DNA of 64,000 nt from an uncultured Desulfobacter sp. (GCF_963664415.1 NZ_OY761442.1:597258-661257); one strand, 5' to 3'; positions 48,042 to 58,017 are shown, numbered from the stretch's first letter. Numbers and translations are program-made. The notes: generated by a model from the sequence alone, not told the origin.

Positions 48042-48410
48042 TTCCTTGCTCCTTTTAATTTGAATACAGTAATTTCCATGTTAAAGACGTGTAATTTAGT
48101 CCTCCTATCTATGGATTCACATACTTACATCTGCGATTGGGGAAACGCGTTACAACGATATTCGAATATCCAAAAGTTAGTTAAGAAATAAAAAATATAT
48201 TGTCAATAAAAAATACAGCAATATAAAAAATATTTGGTATGTCTAAAATTTTTTAAGCAGAATTTAAAAAACGGTGAAGTGGATCACGGCAGAAGAAATT
48301 ACACAATCTGTATAAAAGAAAATTGCATCTGATCAGGAAAATGTATTATGCTGAAGCGCTACACTTGGGTTCTTAAAATATTTTTACAACAGCAAAAAAA
48401 GGATGGGAAA
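48042..48410. other. Intergenic region between divergent genes
   Basis: An AT-rich region (48170-48260) without recognisable elements other than presumptive promoters for the divergent genes. The upstream in-frame start at 48348 of the next gene is not favoured. Confidence 0.4.
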
Positions 48411-48845
48411 ATGCGTAAAGCTATTGTGTTATTGTCTTTAGTATGTTTGCTCTCTGTTCTTCCTGCATGTGGACATGATTCAGGGAACTCTAAAAAACTT
48501 CATGTAGTCGTAACAACGGATGATCCGGTTACACAAGCGATGGCAATGGTATTGGCAGACCGCTCCATTAAAAAAGGCGCAACAGTGGATATTCTTCTGT
48601 GTGGCGACGCCGGTTTACTGGCGATCAAGGATTCTGAGCAGGTATTGTTAAAGCCCCAAAATAAATCCCCTCAGATGATGCTCAAAGATTTGATCAAAAA
48701 AGACGTGAATGTAGAACTGTGCCCAATTTATTTGTCGAACTCGGAAAAAAGCGTTCCAAATCTGATAGATGGGGTATCCATTGCCAAGCCAGACCAGGTG
48801 GCGGGTAAACTTCTTAGGGACGATACAAAAATATTAAGTTACTAA
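48411..48845 (+). CDS. DsrE/F-like lipoprotein
   Basis: 145 residues from ATG 48411 (MRKAIVLLSLVCLLSVLPACG), preceded by GGATGGG. The lipobox LPAC marks lipidation at Cys 20. The mature part follows the DsrE/DsrF-like pattern (KLHVVVTTDDPVTQAMAMVLADRSIKKGATVDILLCGDAGLLA). An ILLCG cysteine sits at the position used in some sulfur-transfer relatives. The next gene, a TRIC channel, begins 11 bases later. Role unknown; sulfur handling is only suggested by the family. Confidence 0.75.
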   Translation: MRKAIVLLSLVCLLSVLPACGHDSGNSKKLHVVVTTDDPVTQAMAMVLADRSIKKGATVDILLCGDAGLLAIKDSEQVLLKPQNKSPQMMLKDLIKKDVNVELCPIYLSNSEKSVPNLIDGVSIAKPDQVAGKLLRDDTKILSY

Positions 48846-48855
48846 CTGTCTGAAC

Positions 48856-49464
48856 ATGACAGAGGTGTTAATCCTATTATTTGATTACCTGGGAACATTT
48901 GCGTTCGCGGTTTCAGGTGCACTGGCTGCTGCTGAAAAAAAACTGGATTTGTTTGGGGCTGTATTTCTCGGATTTGTAACCGCTATCGGCGGCGGTACGA
49001 CGCGTGACATGATGATCGGAAATACGCCTGTTTCATGGCTGCAGGACCCTGTTTATTTTTATGTTATTGTTGCTGCCGTCCTGCTGACGTTTTTGTTCAC
49101 CAAAACAATACTGCAGTTCCCCAAAGCGCTTTTCTTTTTTGATACCATCGGCATCAGCGTGTTTACCGTTATTGGTATCCAAAAGGGATTGCACGCAGGT
49201 ATTCATCCGCCGCTTGCAGTGATGATGGGCATTTTAACCGCGGTTATGGGGGGAATTGTCCGTGATGTGCTTTGCAATGAAATTCCTTTGATTTTTCATA
49301 AGGAAATATATGCCACAGCTTGCTTCGCCGGTGGCGTTTTCTTTACATTTTTTGTGTTTATGAATATGGCCGAACCGTTTGCTGCATTGATCTCCGCCGG
49401 CGTTATCTTTACAATTCGTTCACTGAGTGTCCGAAAAGGATGGGCATTACCACGGTTTAAATAA
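48856..49464 (+). CDS. TRIC/YicG-family inner-membrane channel protein
   Basis: 202 residues with two repeats of three helices. The conserved motifs are YLGTFAFAVSGALAA and FVTAIGGGTTRDMMIGNTPVSWL in the first half, and GIQKG...MGILTAVMGGIVRDVLCNEIPLIFHKEIYATACFAGG in the second, as in the TRIC/UPF0126 family. Some family members conduct K+ or other cations. It is co-directional with the lipoprotein gene. Confidence 0.92.
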   Translation: MTEVLILLFDYLGTFAFAVSGALAAAEKKLDLFGAVFLGFVTAIGGGTTRDMMIGNTPVSWLQDPVYFYVIVAAVLLTFLFTKTILQFPKALFFFDTIGISVFTVIGIQKGLHAGIHPPLAVMMGILTAVMGGIVRDVLCNEIPLIFHKEIYATACFAGGVFFTFFVFMNMAEPFAALISAGVIFTIRSLSVRKGWALPRFK

Positions 49465-49496
49465 CGTCTGACGGACATAACAAACGATGAAAGATT

Positions 49497-49563
49497 TTAA
49501 CCACGGAAGTCACGGAAAGCACAGAATTTTATTTTCAGTGTCTTCTGTGTTTTCCGTGGTTAA
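49497..49563. repeat. Imperfect inverted repeat TTAACCACGGAA
   Basis: The arm TTAACCACGGAA (49497) with a 5-base interruption and CACAGAA pairs with TTCTGTGTTTTCCGTGGTTAA (ending 49563) around a central loop. It lies between the convergent TRIC and histidine kinase genes. This type of CCACGGAA repeat is common in bacterial genomes. It may act as a bidirectional terminator. Confidence 0.75.
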
Positions 49564-49567
49564 TTTT

Positions 49568-51046
49568 TTAAAGATTGGGCTGTTGCCACGCAGGCAGGGA
49601 AAAAGAAAAACAGCATCCTTTGCCTGGGCTGGTTTCAACTTGAATCTCCCGGCCGTGGAGCTGGATAATCCTGGCGGTAATGGCAAGGCCTAAGCCTGTA
49701 TGCCCATCTTTTTTTCTCGTGAACGGATTGGATTGGTAAAAGCGGTTGAAAATATGAGGCAGCTCTTTTTCAGCAATGCCCGGGCCTGTATCGCTGATCC
49801 GAATCACGACCTCTTTTTCCATGGAGACTGCCACGGTAACTTTCCCTTTTTCCGGGGTATAATTCATGGCGTTTTCAATGAGGTTCTCCAAGGCCCTTTC
49901 AATCAGGGCAATGTCCGCCTCAACAAAAGGAACGGAATTTTCAAATTGTTGGCGCAGTTCAATCGCTTTTTGTTCAGCAGTAAGGGTAAATTTTTGACAG
50001 ATATCCTGGATCAGTTCTCTGAGATCAAAGGGTTCAGGTGAACGATCCATACGGGCGGATTCCAGGCGGGCCAGTTCAAGCAGTTCTGTGACCAGGGTGT
50101 TGAGGCGGCGGCAGTGGCGGATGGCAATTTCAAGGTAGTGACCCCGTTCTTCGGGCGTATATTGATTTTCCTTGATGAGCAGGGTTTCGATATATCCCTG
50201 CAGGGTGGCAAGCGGGGTGCGCAGATCATGGGAAACATTGGCCACCAGTTCCCGGCGCATTTGGTCGGAGGCCTTCAGCTCTGCCATCTGGGTTTCGATC
50301 CGGGCAGCCATCTCCTTAAAGGTATTGCTCAGCCGGTCAATTTCATCGGGCGGCCCCTGGCGCCTGGGCAGGTCAACATCAGCCCCTTCGGTTCCGCCTT
50401 CAAAGGCTTCCATCACGGCGGCAAGCTTTTTCAAGCGCCCGGTGAGAAGGCCAAAGAGTACCAGCCCGGCTGCCAGGGCAAAAAGGAGGCCCGCCCCGAT
50501 CATCCAGGCCGAAAGCCTCAGGATATAACTGCCTTTGAGTTTCTGGGCCACAGAGTCATATTCTTCGCCGCCCAAAATGACATAAAGGTATCCTTCAAGG
50601 ATTCCATTTCGTTCAATAGATGCCGCTGAAAAGACTTTTTTACCGGTAAGGTTTTTGGGGTCTTCCCCTTGGACCGGCGGGATCAGTCTGCCATCCAGCC
50701 ATTGCGTCACAGGGGAAAGGTCCACTTTGCTGCGCTTAACGCTGTCCGGGGGTGCCGAAAATGTCAGGATATTTCCATCAACGTCCAGAAGGTAAATCTC
50801 AATGCCGGGGTTAATGACCATGAGCATATGAAAGATCTCCTTGAGTGCCGTTTGGTTGACCCGGCCGTCTTCCATGAGAATCCGCTCTTTGACGATCTGT
50901 TGGGCAAGGCCCGTATTCAGCTTCTGGTTTACCTCCTGTTGGTACATGTCCGTGGCAAAAACGGTCACCCCGATAAAGATCAGGCCCACCACAAGGAAGA
51001 GGGCGGAAAGACCTGCTGCAATTTTGGCGTACAAGGAGTTAAACAT
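49568..51046 (-). CDS. Sensor histidine kinase
   Basis: Start 51046 (MFNSLYAKIAAGL) is preferred: it overlaps the response-regulator stop. Two membrane helices (residues about 8-30 and 165-190) enclose a periplasmic sensor part (about 31-165). A HAMP segment follows, then a HisKA domain with NVSHDLRTPLATLQGY and an HATPase domain with ENLIENAMNYTPEKG, ISDTGPGIAEKELPHIF and HTGLGLAI. The signal is unknown. It is the second gene of the pair. Confidence 0.93.
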   Translation of the reverse strand: MFNSLYAKIAAGLSALFLVVGLIFIGVTVFATDMYQQEVNQKLNTGLAQQIVKERILMEDGRVNQTALKEIFHMLMVINPGIEIYLLDVDGNILTFSAPPDSVKRSKVDLSPVTQWLDGRLIPPVQGEDPKNLTGKKVFSAASIERNGILEGYLYVILGGEEYDSVAQKLKGSYILRLSAWMIGAGLLFALAAGLVLFGLLTGRLKKLAAVMEAFEGGTEGADVDLPRRQGPPDEIDRLSNTFKEMAARIETQMAELKASDQMRRELVANVSHDLRTPLATLQGYIETLLIKENQYTPEERGHYLEIAIRHCRRLNTLVTELLELARLESARMDRSPEPFDLRELIQDICQKFTLTAEQKAIELRQQFENSVPFVEADIALIERALENLIENAMNYTPEKGKVTVAVSMEKEVVIRISDTGPGIAEKELPHIFNRFYQSNPFTRKKDGHTGLGLAITARIIQLHGREIQVETSPGKGCCFSFSLPAWQQPNL

Positions 51047-51755
51047 CGGCCTCATCCACATCCGTGAATTTATAACCAACACCCCAGACCGTCAGGATGT
51101 ACTGGGGATTGGCCGGGTCGGATTCGATCTTGGCCCGCAAACGGTTGATATTGGAGTTGACGGTATGGTCGTAACCGTCGTGGCCGTATCCCCATACATG
51201 TTCCAAAAGTTGGGCCCTGTTAAATACCCGCCCGGGCCGGCGGGCAAAAAAGGTGAGAAGGTCATACTCTTTTGCCGTGAGATCCACTGGTCGGCCAGCG
51301 ACGGTGACCTTGCGCTTTTCAGGATTAATGGCCAGCTCCCCGGCCTGGATGACGGGTTCCGGCACAGTCTCTTTCATGGCGGAGAGGTTTTCCATGCGGC
51401 GAAATACGGCTTTGATCCGGGCAACCAGTTCCCGGATGGAAAAAGGTTTGGTAATATAGTCATCAGCCCCAAGCTCCAGGCCAAGGATTCTGTCGATCTC
51501 GGACGACTTGGAGGTCAGCATAAGCACCGGAGTGACCAAGCCCTCGTTTCGGATGCTTTTGAGAATTTCAATGCCGTCCATGCCCGGCAGCATAATGTCC
51601 AGTACGATGAGGTCATAGTCCCCGCCGGCTGCTTTCTTATTTCCGGTAAGACCGTCATGTGCCAGGTCCACCTGCCAGGACTGGTCACCAAGGTGAAGGA
51701 GAAGAAGATCTGAAAGTTCGCTATTATCTTCCACCACAAGAATTTTTCTCTGCAT
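51039..51755 (-). CDS. OmpR/PhoB-type response regulator
   Basis: 238 residues: receiver domain (phospho-acceptor D53 in DLIVLDIMLPGMDG, Lys in MLTSKS) and an OmpR winged helix (about 135-235; VDLTAKEYDLLTFFARRPGRVFNRAQLLEHVWGYG). GGAG lies upstream of the ATG. It overlaps the kinase gene. It is divergent from the redox/arsenosugar-type operon across a 290-base gap, which makes that operon a possible target, but this is an inference. Confidence 0.95.
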   Translation of the reverse strand: MQRKILVVEDNSELSDLLLLHLGDQSWQVDLAHDGLTGNKKAAGGDYDLIVLDIMLPGMDGIEILKSIRNEGLVTPVLMLTSKSSEIDRILGLELGADDYITKPFSIRELVARIKAVFRRMENLSAMKETVPEPVIQAGELAINPEKRKVTVAGRPVDLTAKEYDLLTFFARRPGRVFNRAQLLEHVWGYGHDGYDHTVNSNINRLRAKIESDPANPQYILTVWGVGYKFTDVDEADV

Positions 51756-52049
51756 GGGGGCTCCTTTTTGGGGGTAATACGAAATGCAATCGTTAATGTC
51801 CTGTTTGGCTTTTTATTGATTTGTTTCAATCATAACGGCCCTTGGCATTGACCGTCAATTGAAAATACTCTTGTGACGGGTTTGTGATACTTTTATGAGA
51901 TTTGGGGTCTAACTTTGAGATAAGCAAATCACCTAAGTGGAGGTGACAAGATTGCAAAAAACTGCATTTACGGCATTGCGGCTACATGTTATTTTTTAAA
52001 AGTTTTCTTGAAATTAAAGAGTTATGCGCATAAGGGTATTGGAAATAAA

Positions 52050-54197
52050 ATGAATCAACGCATTTTTAAAATAGTCATTTTCGGAATAATTATTCTGGGC
52101 GTTATCCTGTTTTTTTCATTGGATCTTCATCAGCAACTGACTTTTGAGGCACTTAAATCCCAACAGGCCGCCATGGCAAAGGTGTATGCCCAAAATACAG
52201 CCCTGACCATCTTCATTTATATGGCGGTCTACGTCGTAGTGACGGCATTGTCGCTTCCGGGGGCGGTTGTAATGTCCCTGGCCGGCGGTGCCGTATTCGG
52301 GCTTTGGGCAGGTACGATCATTGTCTCTTTTGCCAGTACCATCGGTGCGACCCTGGCTTTTCTTACGTCACGGTTTTTGTTGCGCGACTATATCCAGAAT
52401 CGATTTTCCGACCGGCTTAAAAAGATAAATGAGGGTATTGAAACCGACGGGCCTTTTTACCTTTTCACCCTGCGCCTGGTGCCGGTGTTTCCCTTTTTTG
52501 TGATCAACCTTGTCATGGGGCTGACCCCCATTAAAACCGGCATATTTTACATGGTAAGCCAGGTGGGCATGCTTCCGGGAACCCTTGCCTACATCAATGC
52601 AGGCACCCAGTTATCCCGGGTTGAAAGCGCTTCGGGTATTCTCTCCTTGCCGTTGCTTGCCTCCTTTGTGGTTTTAGGGATTTTTCCCTGGATCGCAAAG
52701 GCGTTTACGGGCTTTTTGAAAAACCGGCGGGCCATGGCAAAATTTTCCAAACCGTCAAAGTTTGACTACAACCTGGTGGTTATCGGTGCAGGTTCTGCCG
52801 GCCTTGTGACCTCTTATATTGCATCGGCTGTGAAAGCCGGTGTGGCTTTGGTGGAAAAGGATAAAATGGGGGGAGACTGCCTGAATACCGGATGTGTGCC
52901 CAGCAAAGCCTTGCTGCGCTCAGCAAAAATGCTTTCCTATGCCAAAAGGGCCAAGGAGTTTGGGTTTAAGCATACCCATGTGGACTTTGAGTTTAAAACA
53001 GTCATGGAACGGGTGGAAAAAATCATCAAAAAAATAGAACCCCACGATTCTGTTGAGCGGTATACCCAGCTGGGGGTTGACTGTATCTCAGGTGAAGCCC
53101 AAATTCGCTCCCCGTATGAAATTGAGGTGAACGGTAAAACCATCACCACCCGCAGCATAGTGGTGGCAACGGGTGCCAGGCCAAGGGTACCGGCCATCCC
53201 CGGCCTTGACCAGGTGCCGTATTATACCTCTGATACAATCTGGTCTTTAAGGGATTTACCCCAACGGCTGGTCGTGTTGGGGGGCGGACCTATCGGATGC
53301 GAACTCAGCCAGGCCTTTGCCCGTTTGGGGGCAAAGGTTACCCTGGTGGGCAGGGCGCCCCGGATCATGGGCCGGGAGGATAACGATGTGGCCGATTTTA
53401 TCCAGGAAACCTTTACCCGGGAATGGATTCAGGTTCTCACCGGACATTCCGTAAAAGAGATACGAGTGGACAATGACGAAAAAAAATTGATCTGTACCCG
53501 CAATGCTGACGAACAAGAGGTGGCGGTTCAGTTTGATGCAATTTTGCTTGCCGTGGGCCGTGTGGCCAATACCAAAGGGTTTGGACTGGAAAAACTGGGG
53601 GGGGCACTGAACCCCAACGGTACCATTAAGACCAATGGATGGCTCCAGACAACCATTCCCAATATTTATGCGGCAGGCGACGTTGCCGGCCCTTACCAAT
53701 TCACCCATGTGGCTTCACATCAGGCGTGGTATGCTTGTGTCAACGCATTGTTCGGTGCTTTTAAAAAGTTCACGGCAGATTATAGGGTGATTCCCTGGTG
53801 TACGTTTACCGATCCTGAAGTGGCCCGGGTGGGCATGAACGAAACAGATTGTGTTGCAGCAGGAATTTCCTACGAGGTGACCCGCTATGGGATCGACGAC
53901 CTGGACCGGGCCATTGCTGACTCCGAAGCCCGGGGATTTATCAAGGTGCTGACCGTTCCCAAAAAGGACAAAATCCTTGGCGTAACCATTGTGGGGGCCC
54001 ATGCCGGTGACTTGATCCACGAATTCATTTTGGCCATGAAATACAATATCGGACTCAATAAAATTCTTGGTACCATTCATATTTACCCGACCCTTGCGGA
54101 ATCCGGCCGATTTGCCGCCGGTGCCTGGAAAAAAGCCCGGGTACCGAAAAACGCTTTAAAATATGTCGAACGGTTTCTAAGCTGGCAACGTAAGTAG
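52050..54197 (+). CDS. Fusion: TVP38/TMEM64 membrane domain plus flavin disulfide reductase
   Basis: 715 residues. The start at ATG 52050 (MNQRIFKIVIFG) is chosen over TTG 52008. Residues 1-220 form a DedA/VTT (TVP38) domain with about six helices (LPGAVVMSLAGGAVFGLWAGT and RLVPVFPFFVINLVMGL). Residues about 235-715 are a class I pyridine nucleotide-disulfide oxidoreductase: FAD motif GAGSAG, redox pair GGDCLNTGCVPSKAL, NAD(P) motif LGGGPIGCELSQAF, and the C-terminal HIYPTLAE. Both cysteines and the His are present. It resembles mercuric reductase or dihydrolipoamide dehydrogenase but without a metal-binding N-terminus. It is the first gene of a five-gene operon; the next begins 32 bases later. 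Confidence 0.9.
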   Translation: MNQRIFKIVIFGIIILGVILFFSLDLHQQLTFEALKSQQAAMAKVYAQNTALTIFIYMAVYVVVTALSLPGAVVMSLAGGAVFGLWAGTIIVSFASTIGATLAFLTSRFLLRDYIQNRFSDRLKKINEGIETDGPFYLFTLRLVPVFPFFVINLVMGLTPIKTGIFYMVSQVGMLPGTLAYINAGTQLSRVESASGILSLPLLASFVVLGIFPWIAKAFTGFLKNRRAMAKFSKPSKFDYNLVVIGAGSAGLVTSYIASAVKAGVALVEKDKMGGDCLNTGCVPSKALLRSAKMLSYAKRAKEFGFKHTHVDFEFKTVMERVEKIIKKIEPHDSVERYTQLGVDCISGEAQIRSPYEIEVNGKTITTRSIVVATGARPRVPAIPGLDQVPYYTSDTIWSLRDLPQRLVVLGGGPIGCELSQAFARLGAKVTLVGRAPRIMGREDNDVADFIQETFTREWIQVLTGHSVKEIRVDNDEKKLICTRNADEQEVAVQFDAILLAVGRVANTKGFGLEKLGGALNPNGTIKTNGWLQTTIPNIYAAGDVAGPYQFTHVASHQAWYACVNALFGAFKKFTADYRVIPWCTFTDPEVARVGMNETDCVAAGISYEVTRYGIDDLDRAIADSEARGFIKVLTVPKKDKILGVTIVGAHAGDLIHEFILAMKYNIGLNKILGTIHIYPTLAESGRFAAGAWKKARVPKNALKYVERFLSWQRK

Positions 54198-54229
54198 CTG
54201 TTTTAAATTTTAATACCTAAATAATTACA

Positions 54230-57200
54230 ATGGGAGTGCACTTGAACATAGATCAGTATCATCACTGGATCAGACTTGAACAGGACAACATAGCAGTATA
54301 TATCAATCCCGAATCCGTGGACTGGATCGTGCCCAGTGCCGCTGGAGACCAGCTGCTTCAAAAACTTATCTTTGGCAAAGGGCAGGGCGGAGAAAAACAG
54401 GGGGCGGATCCGGCCTTGGCACCCGATGATAGGGATTTCAGCACCATTGTCCGTGAATCCCAGTTTCTCTCCTTATTAAAAACACCGAAGGTGGCCGAGT
54501 ATAAAGGCCGGGCCCATGTATTGCCCCTTAAAGCATTAAAGGAGTTCTGGCTGCATATAACCGATCAATGCAACCTTGCCTGCCGTCATTGTCTTTTTTC
54601 CTGTTCATCAAAGACAAACCGGACCATGGATTTTGACATGATTACCTCCACGGTCAGTCAGGCGTATGGTCTTGGCACCCGGATTTTTTATTTAACCGGC
54701 GGTGAACCCCTGGTTCACACCGATTTTCAGAGTATTTGTCGGCTGATTTTAAATGAATACCCCGACACCATGCTCGTGATTTTAACCAACGGGATTCTGA
54801 TACCTGACTTAATGGATTTCTTCAACACTTTGCCGTGCGACCGTTTGTTTCTCCAGGTGAGCCTGGATGGCATTGAAGAGACCAACGACCGGTTAAGGGG
54901 TGCAGGCGCCTTTGCCAAAACAACCGCCGCCCTTGGTGTATTGAAAGGATCAGATATTATTACCACTCTGTCCATGGTGGTGCATCCGGACAATTACCAT
55001 CAAATGACAAAGATGGTTGAACTGGGCGTGGAGTTTTCGGTGAATGCCATTCATTACATGTGGCTTTTAACCACAGGCCGGGCATCGAGCTTGCCGGCGG
55101 TCTCCATGGATGAGCTGTTTAACCTGTTGGTTGAGGCACACGATGTGGCAGAAGCCCACAATCTGTCCATTGACAATATCACCAATCTTGCCGCCAGGGT
55201 TTTCTCCACCCCCGGCACCAAATACGACTTGGGCAATGCCGGGTGGGAGTCATTGGCACTGGCCCCGGACGGCATAATCTATCCGACCCCGGCCTTGATA
55301 GGCCCCAAAGAGACCGCATGCGGCCATATTATCCAGGGACTGGAGACGGTTTGGAAAAACAGCGAAGCGCTTGAAACCTTGCGAAGCCTGTCAGTGAAGG
55401 ATGATCCTGTTTATGGGGACAATCCTTTAAAATACATAGTGGGCGGCCCGGACATTGATCACAGCTTCCATACCGGCGGATCATATCTGGGGCATGACCC
55501 TTATCTGCCCTTATACAGCCGACTGGCATTGTGGTTAATGGTTCAGTCGGCCCAAATTACCAAAGAAGCACCCTGGCCCCAGATTCGGCGAAAAATGGGA
55601 GAAAAGCTGCTGCATTGTGAAAAAGAGGGCGAAATTGTAGCCCTGACCCATTCCAATTGCGTGCTTACCCTGGCTGATACCCATGGCGTTGTGGGAGACT
55701 TTTATTCGGCTGCCGCACAACAGGAAAATACGGACATCACCAATCCGGTCTGCTATCCCGATGCGGAGATGTCCCATATTCCCAAAGCCTCCAGGATTCG
55801 GTCTTATGGGTGCGGCAGTCCAGTCCTGGACGCAGGCGTTGCTTTGGGGGATACTTTGGTTGACCTTGGCTGCGGTGCAGGGGTAGAGTGCTATATTGCC
55901 GCCCGGAAAACAGGGCCTTCGGGACAGGTCATCGGAATTGATATGCTGGATCACATGCTGGCTTTGGCCCGAAAACCCCTTGGGGATGTGGCGCAAAATT
56001 TGGGGTACGGAAATGTCAGTTTTAAAAAAGGATTTCTTGAACAACTGCCCCTGGCGGATAACACCGTGGATCTGGTTATCTCCAACTGCGTCATCAACCT
56101 TTCCCAGGACAAACGGCAGACTTTTGCCGAAATTTTCCGGATACTTGCCCCCGGCGGGCGCATATTTATTTCGGATGTGGTCACAGATGAACCCTGCCCC
56201 CCTGAAATACAGAATGATGCCGTACTCCGGGGGGCGTGTTTGTCAGGCGCCCTTGTGCAGCCCCAGCTGATGAGCATCCTGGAATCAGCCGGATTCACCC
56301 GAATCAGGGTGGTGAAACGCTTTTTTTACAAAGAGGTGTTGAACCACAAATTTTATGCCGTCACCTATACGGCTTTTCGCCCCGAGGCTGCGGAAAAAAC
56401 CATGGTTGTTTACCCTGGTCCCCATGCCGCGGTGATGACCGATGACGGACAACTGCTTTTACGCGGGCAATCGTCGGAAACCATCAGACCATCTGATGCC
56501 GGAGAGGACACGACCATTTTTGAGCTGGATCACATGGGCACTGTTTCCAATATCGAGGCGATGAATGCCTGCAGCTGCGAGTTGCCGCCGCCCACAGTGG
56601 ATGATAAAGAAGCCTCCTCGAGCCAGACAGGGGCGCCATTCCCGCGAACGGGTACGAAGTTCAAACAGGACTGCATGCTGTGCGGAAAGCCTCTGGTCTA
56701 TCTGGAAAAAGAGAGTCCAAAGTCTTGTGTCTTCTGCGGCGCTCAATACCCTGCCAACGCTGTCTGCGAACAAGGACATTTTGTCTGCGATCACTGCCAT
56801 GGAAAAGATATCGTGGAGGTGGTCAAACATATCTGCACCCATACCGATGCAACGGATATGATTGATTTAATGAACCAGCTTCGCAGCCATCCCTCATTTC
56901 CCCTCCATGGTCCCGAGCACCATTTTGCAGTGCCCGGCGTCATCACTGCCGTCTATAGAAATCTGGGCGGGGATATTACAGACAACGATATCACCACGGC
57001 CATTGACCGGGGAAGAAGCGTTCCCGGTGGTGTCTGCGCATTTTGGGGGACCTGTGGGGCCGCAATTGGTGCCGGAATTGCCTTGGGGGTGATTTTAAAA
57101 AGTACCCCGTTAAAACCCAAGGCCAGGCAAATTGTCCAGCAGGTGTCCGAAACGATTATCCACGACCTGAGCCGAATCGAGGCGGCCCGCTGCTGCCAGC

Positions 57201-57349
57201 GGGAGGTCTGGACAACATTTAAAACCGTGGCCCGGTTGTCAAAAAATTACCTGCCCCTGGCTTTGAAGGACCAGGGCGATGTACAATGCCGCCAACAGGG
57301 TAAAAACAGGGAATGCATCCGGGAAACCTGCCCCTATTTCAAGGTGTAA
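54230..57349 (+). CDS. Fusion: radical SAM protein, ArsM-like methyltransferase, DUF5714
   Basis: 1039 residues. Residues about 10-60 resemble a PqqD-like segment. Residues about 105-400 are radical SAM with C114-x3-C118-x2-C121 (CNLACRHC) and YLTGGEPLVH. Residues about 530-715 are a methyltransferase (LVDLGCGAGVECYIAA, GIDMLDHML) whose CPPEIQNDAVLRGACLSGAL segment resembles arsenite methyltransferases. Residues about 815-1039 are a Cys-rich DUF5714-type part (CMLCGKPL, CVFCGAQYP, CDHCHGKD, GGVCAFWGTCGAA, CRETCPYF). The first part recalls SPASM or NirJ/AhbD-type proteins. With the next genes it suggests arsenosugar-type or related S-adenosylmethionine chemistry. The substrate cannot be proven from sequence. 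Confidence 0.85.
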   Translation: MGVHLNIDQYHHWIRLEQDNIAVYINPESVDWIVPSAAGDQLLQKLIFGKGQGGEKQGADPALAPDDRDFSTIVRESQFLSLLKTPKVAEYKGRAHVLPLKALKEFWLHITDQCNLACRHCLFSCSSKTNRTMDFDMITSTVSQAYGLGTRIFYLTGGEPLVHTDFQSICRLILNEYPDTMLVILTNGILIPDLMDFFNTLPCDRLFLQVSLDGIEETNDRLRGAGAFAKTTAALGVLKGSDIITTLSMVVHPDNYHQMTKMVELGVEFSVNAIHYMWLLTTGRASSLPAVSMDELFNLLVEAHDVAEAHNLSIDNITNLAARVFSTPGTKYDLGNAGWESLALAPDGIIYPTPALIGPKETACGHIIQGLETVWKNSEALETLRSLSVKDDPVYGDNPLKYIVGGPDIDHSFHTGGSYLGHDPYLPLYSRLALWLMVQSAQITKEAPWPQIRRKMGEKLLHCEKEGEIVALTHSNCVLTLADTHGVVGDFYSAAAQQENTDITNPVCYPDAEMSHIPKASRIRSYGCGSPVLDAGVALGDTLVDLGCGAGVECYIAARKTGPSGQVIGIDMLDHMLALARKPLGDVAQNLGYGNVSFKKGFLEQLPLADNTVDLVISNCVINLSQDKRQTFAEIFRILAPGGRIFISDVVTDEPCPPEIQNDAVLRGACLSGALVQPQLMSILESAGFTRIRVVKRFFYKEVLNHKFYAVTYTAFRPEAAEKTMVVYPGPHAAVMTDDGQLLLRGQSSETIRPSDAGEDTTIFELDHMGTVSNIEAMNACSCELPPPTVDDKEASSSQTGAPFPRTGTKFKQDCMLCGKPLVYLEKESPKSCVFCGAQYPANAVCEQGHFVCDHCHGKDIVEVVKHICTHTDATDMIDLMNQLRSHPSFPLHGPEHHFAVPGVITAVYRNLGGDITDNDITTAIDRGRSVPGGVCAFWGTCGAAIGAGIALGVILKSTPLKPKARQIVQQVSETIIHDLSRIEAARCCQREVWTTFKTVARLSKNYLPLALKDQGDVQCRQQGKNRECIRETCPYFKV

Positions 57350-57350
57350 A

Positions 57351-58013
57351 ATGGCAACAGACAACGCTGTCATAGTTTTTATTAAAGCCCCGGAAAAAGG
57401 CCGGGTCAAGACTCGGCTGGCAAAAGGGGTAGGGGATACCGCCGCCTTGGATTTATACCGCTGTTTTGTGATGGATGTTCTGGATATGGTTCGGTCAACT
57501 CCGAATGCGTTGCGGGTGTACTGCTATCCTGACACCGCCTTGGACTCTGTCAGGTTCTGGCTGGGAGACGATTTGGATTTTTTCCCCCAAAAGGGCGCGA
57601 CGTTGGGGAAAAAAATGGAAAATGCCCTGGCCGATACCTTTGCTGCCGGGTATGAAAAAGCCGTTCTCATCGGGTCTGATCTGCCGGATCTGCCGTCCGG
57701 TATCATCGATAAGGCCTTTATGGGCTTGGCGCAGTGCAGCGCGGCCATCGGCCCAAGCCGGGACGGCGGTTATTATCTGATCGGGTTTACGGCCACAGGG
57801 TTCAGCCCTCGGATATTCCATGGTATCCCCTGGTCCACCAACCAGGTCTTTGATTTGACCCTGAACAAATTTAAGGATCATCAAATCTCACACTATACTT
57901 TGCCTGTGTGGCAGGACATTGATACTTTAGAGGATTTGAATTTTCTTACCCTTGATCCTTCCGGCAGATCGGCAGTATACACAACCGGTTATCTTTTAAA
58001 AAACAAGGAATGA
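57351..58013 (+). CDS. TIGR04282-like glycosyltransferase (DUF2064)
   Basis: 220 residues, starting at 57351 one base after the previous stop. Typical nucleotidyl/glycosyltransferase-A pattern: VIVFIKAPEKGRVKTRLAKGVGD, LIGSDLPDLPSGIIDKAF, IGPSRDGGYYLIGF. This family is annotated in databases as arsenosugar biosynthesis-associated. Its partner TIGR04283-like gene is two genes downstream. Confidence 0.88.
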   Translation: MATDNAVIVFIKAPEKGRVKTRLAKGVGDTAALDLYRCFVMDVLDMVRSTPNALRVYCYPDTALDSVRFWLGDDLDFFPQKGATLGKKMENALADTFAAGYEKAVLIGSDLPDLPSGIIDKAFMGLAQCSAAIGPSRDGGYYLIGFTATGFSPRIFHGIPWSTNQVFDLTLNKFKDHQISHYTLPVWQDIDTLEDLNFLTLDPSGRSAVYTTGYLLKNKE

Positions 58014-58017
58014 CGCT

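Noticed and set aside
50841..51713. 290-codon plus-strand open frame
   Set aside because: It is the shadow of the overlapping histidine kinase and response regulator on the minus strand, which have full domain patterns.
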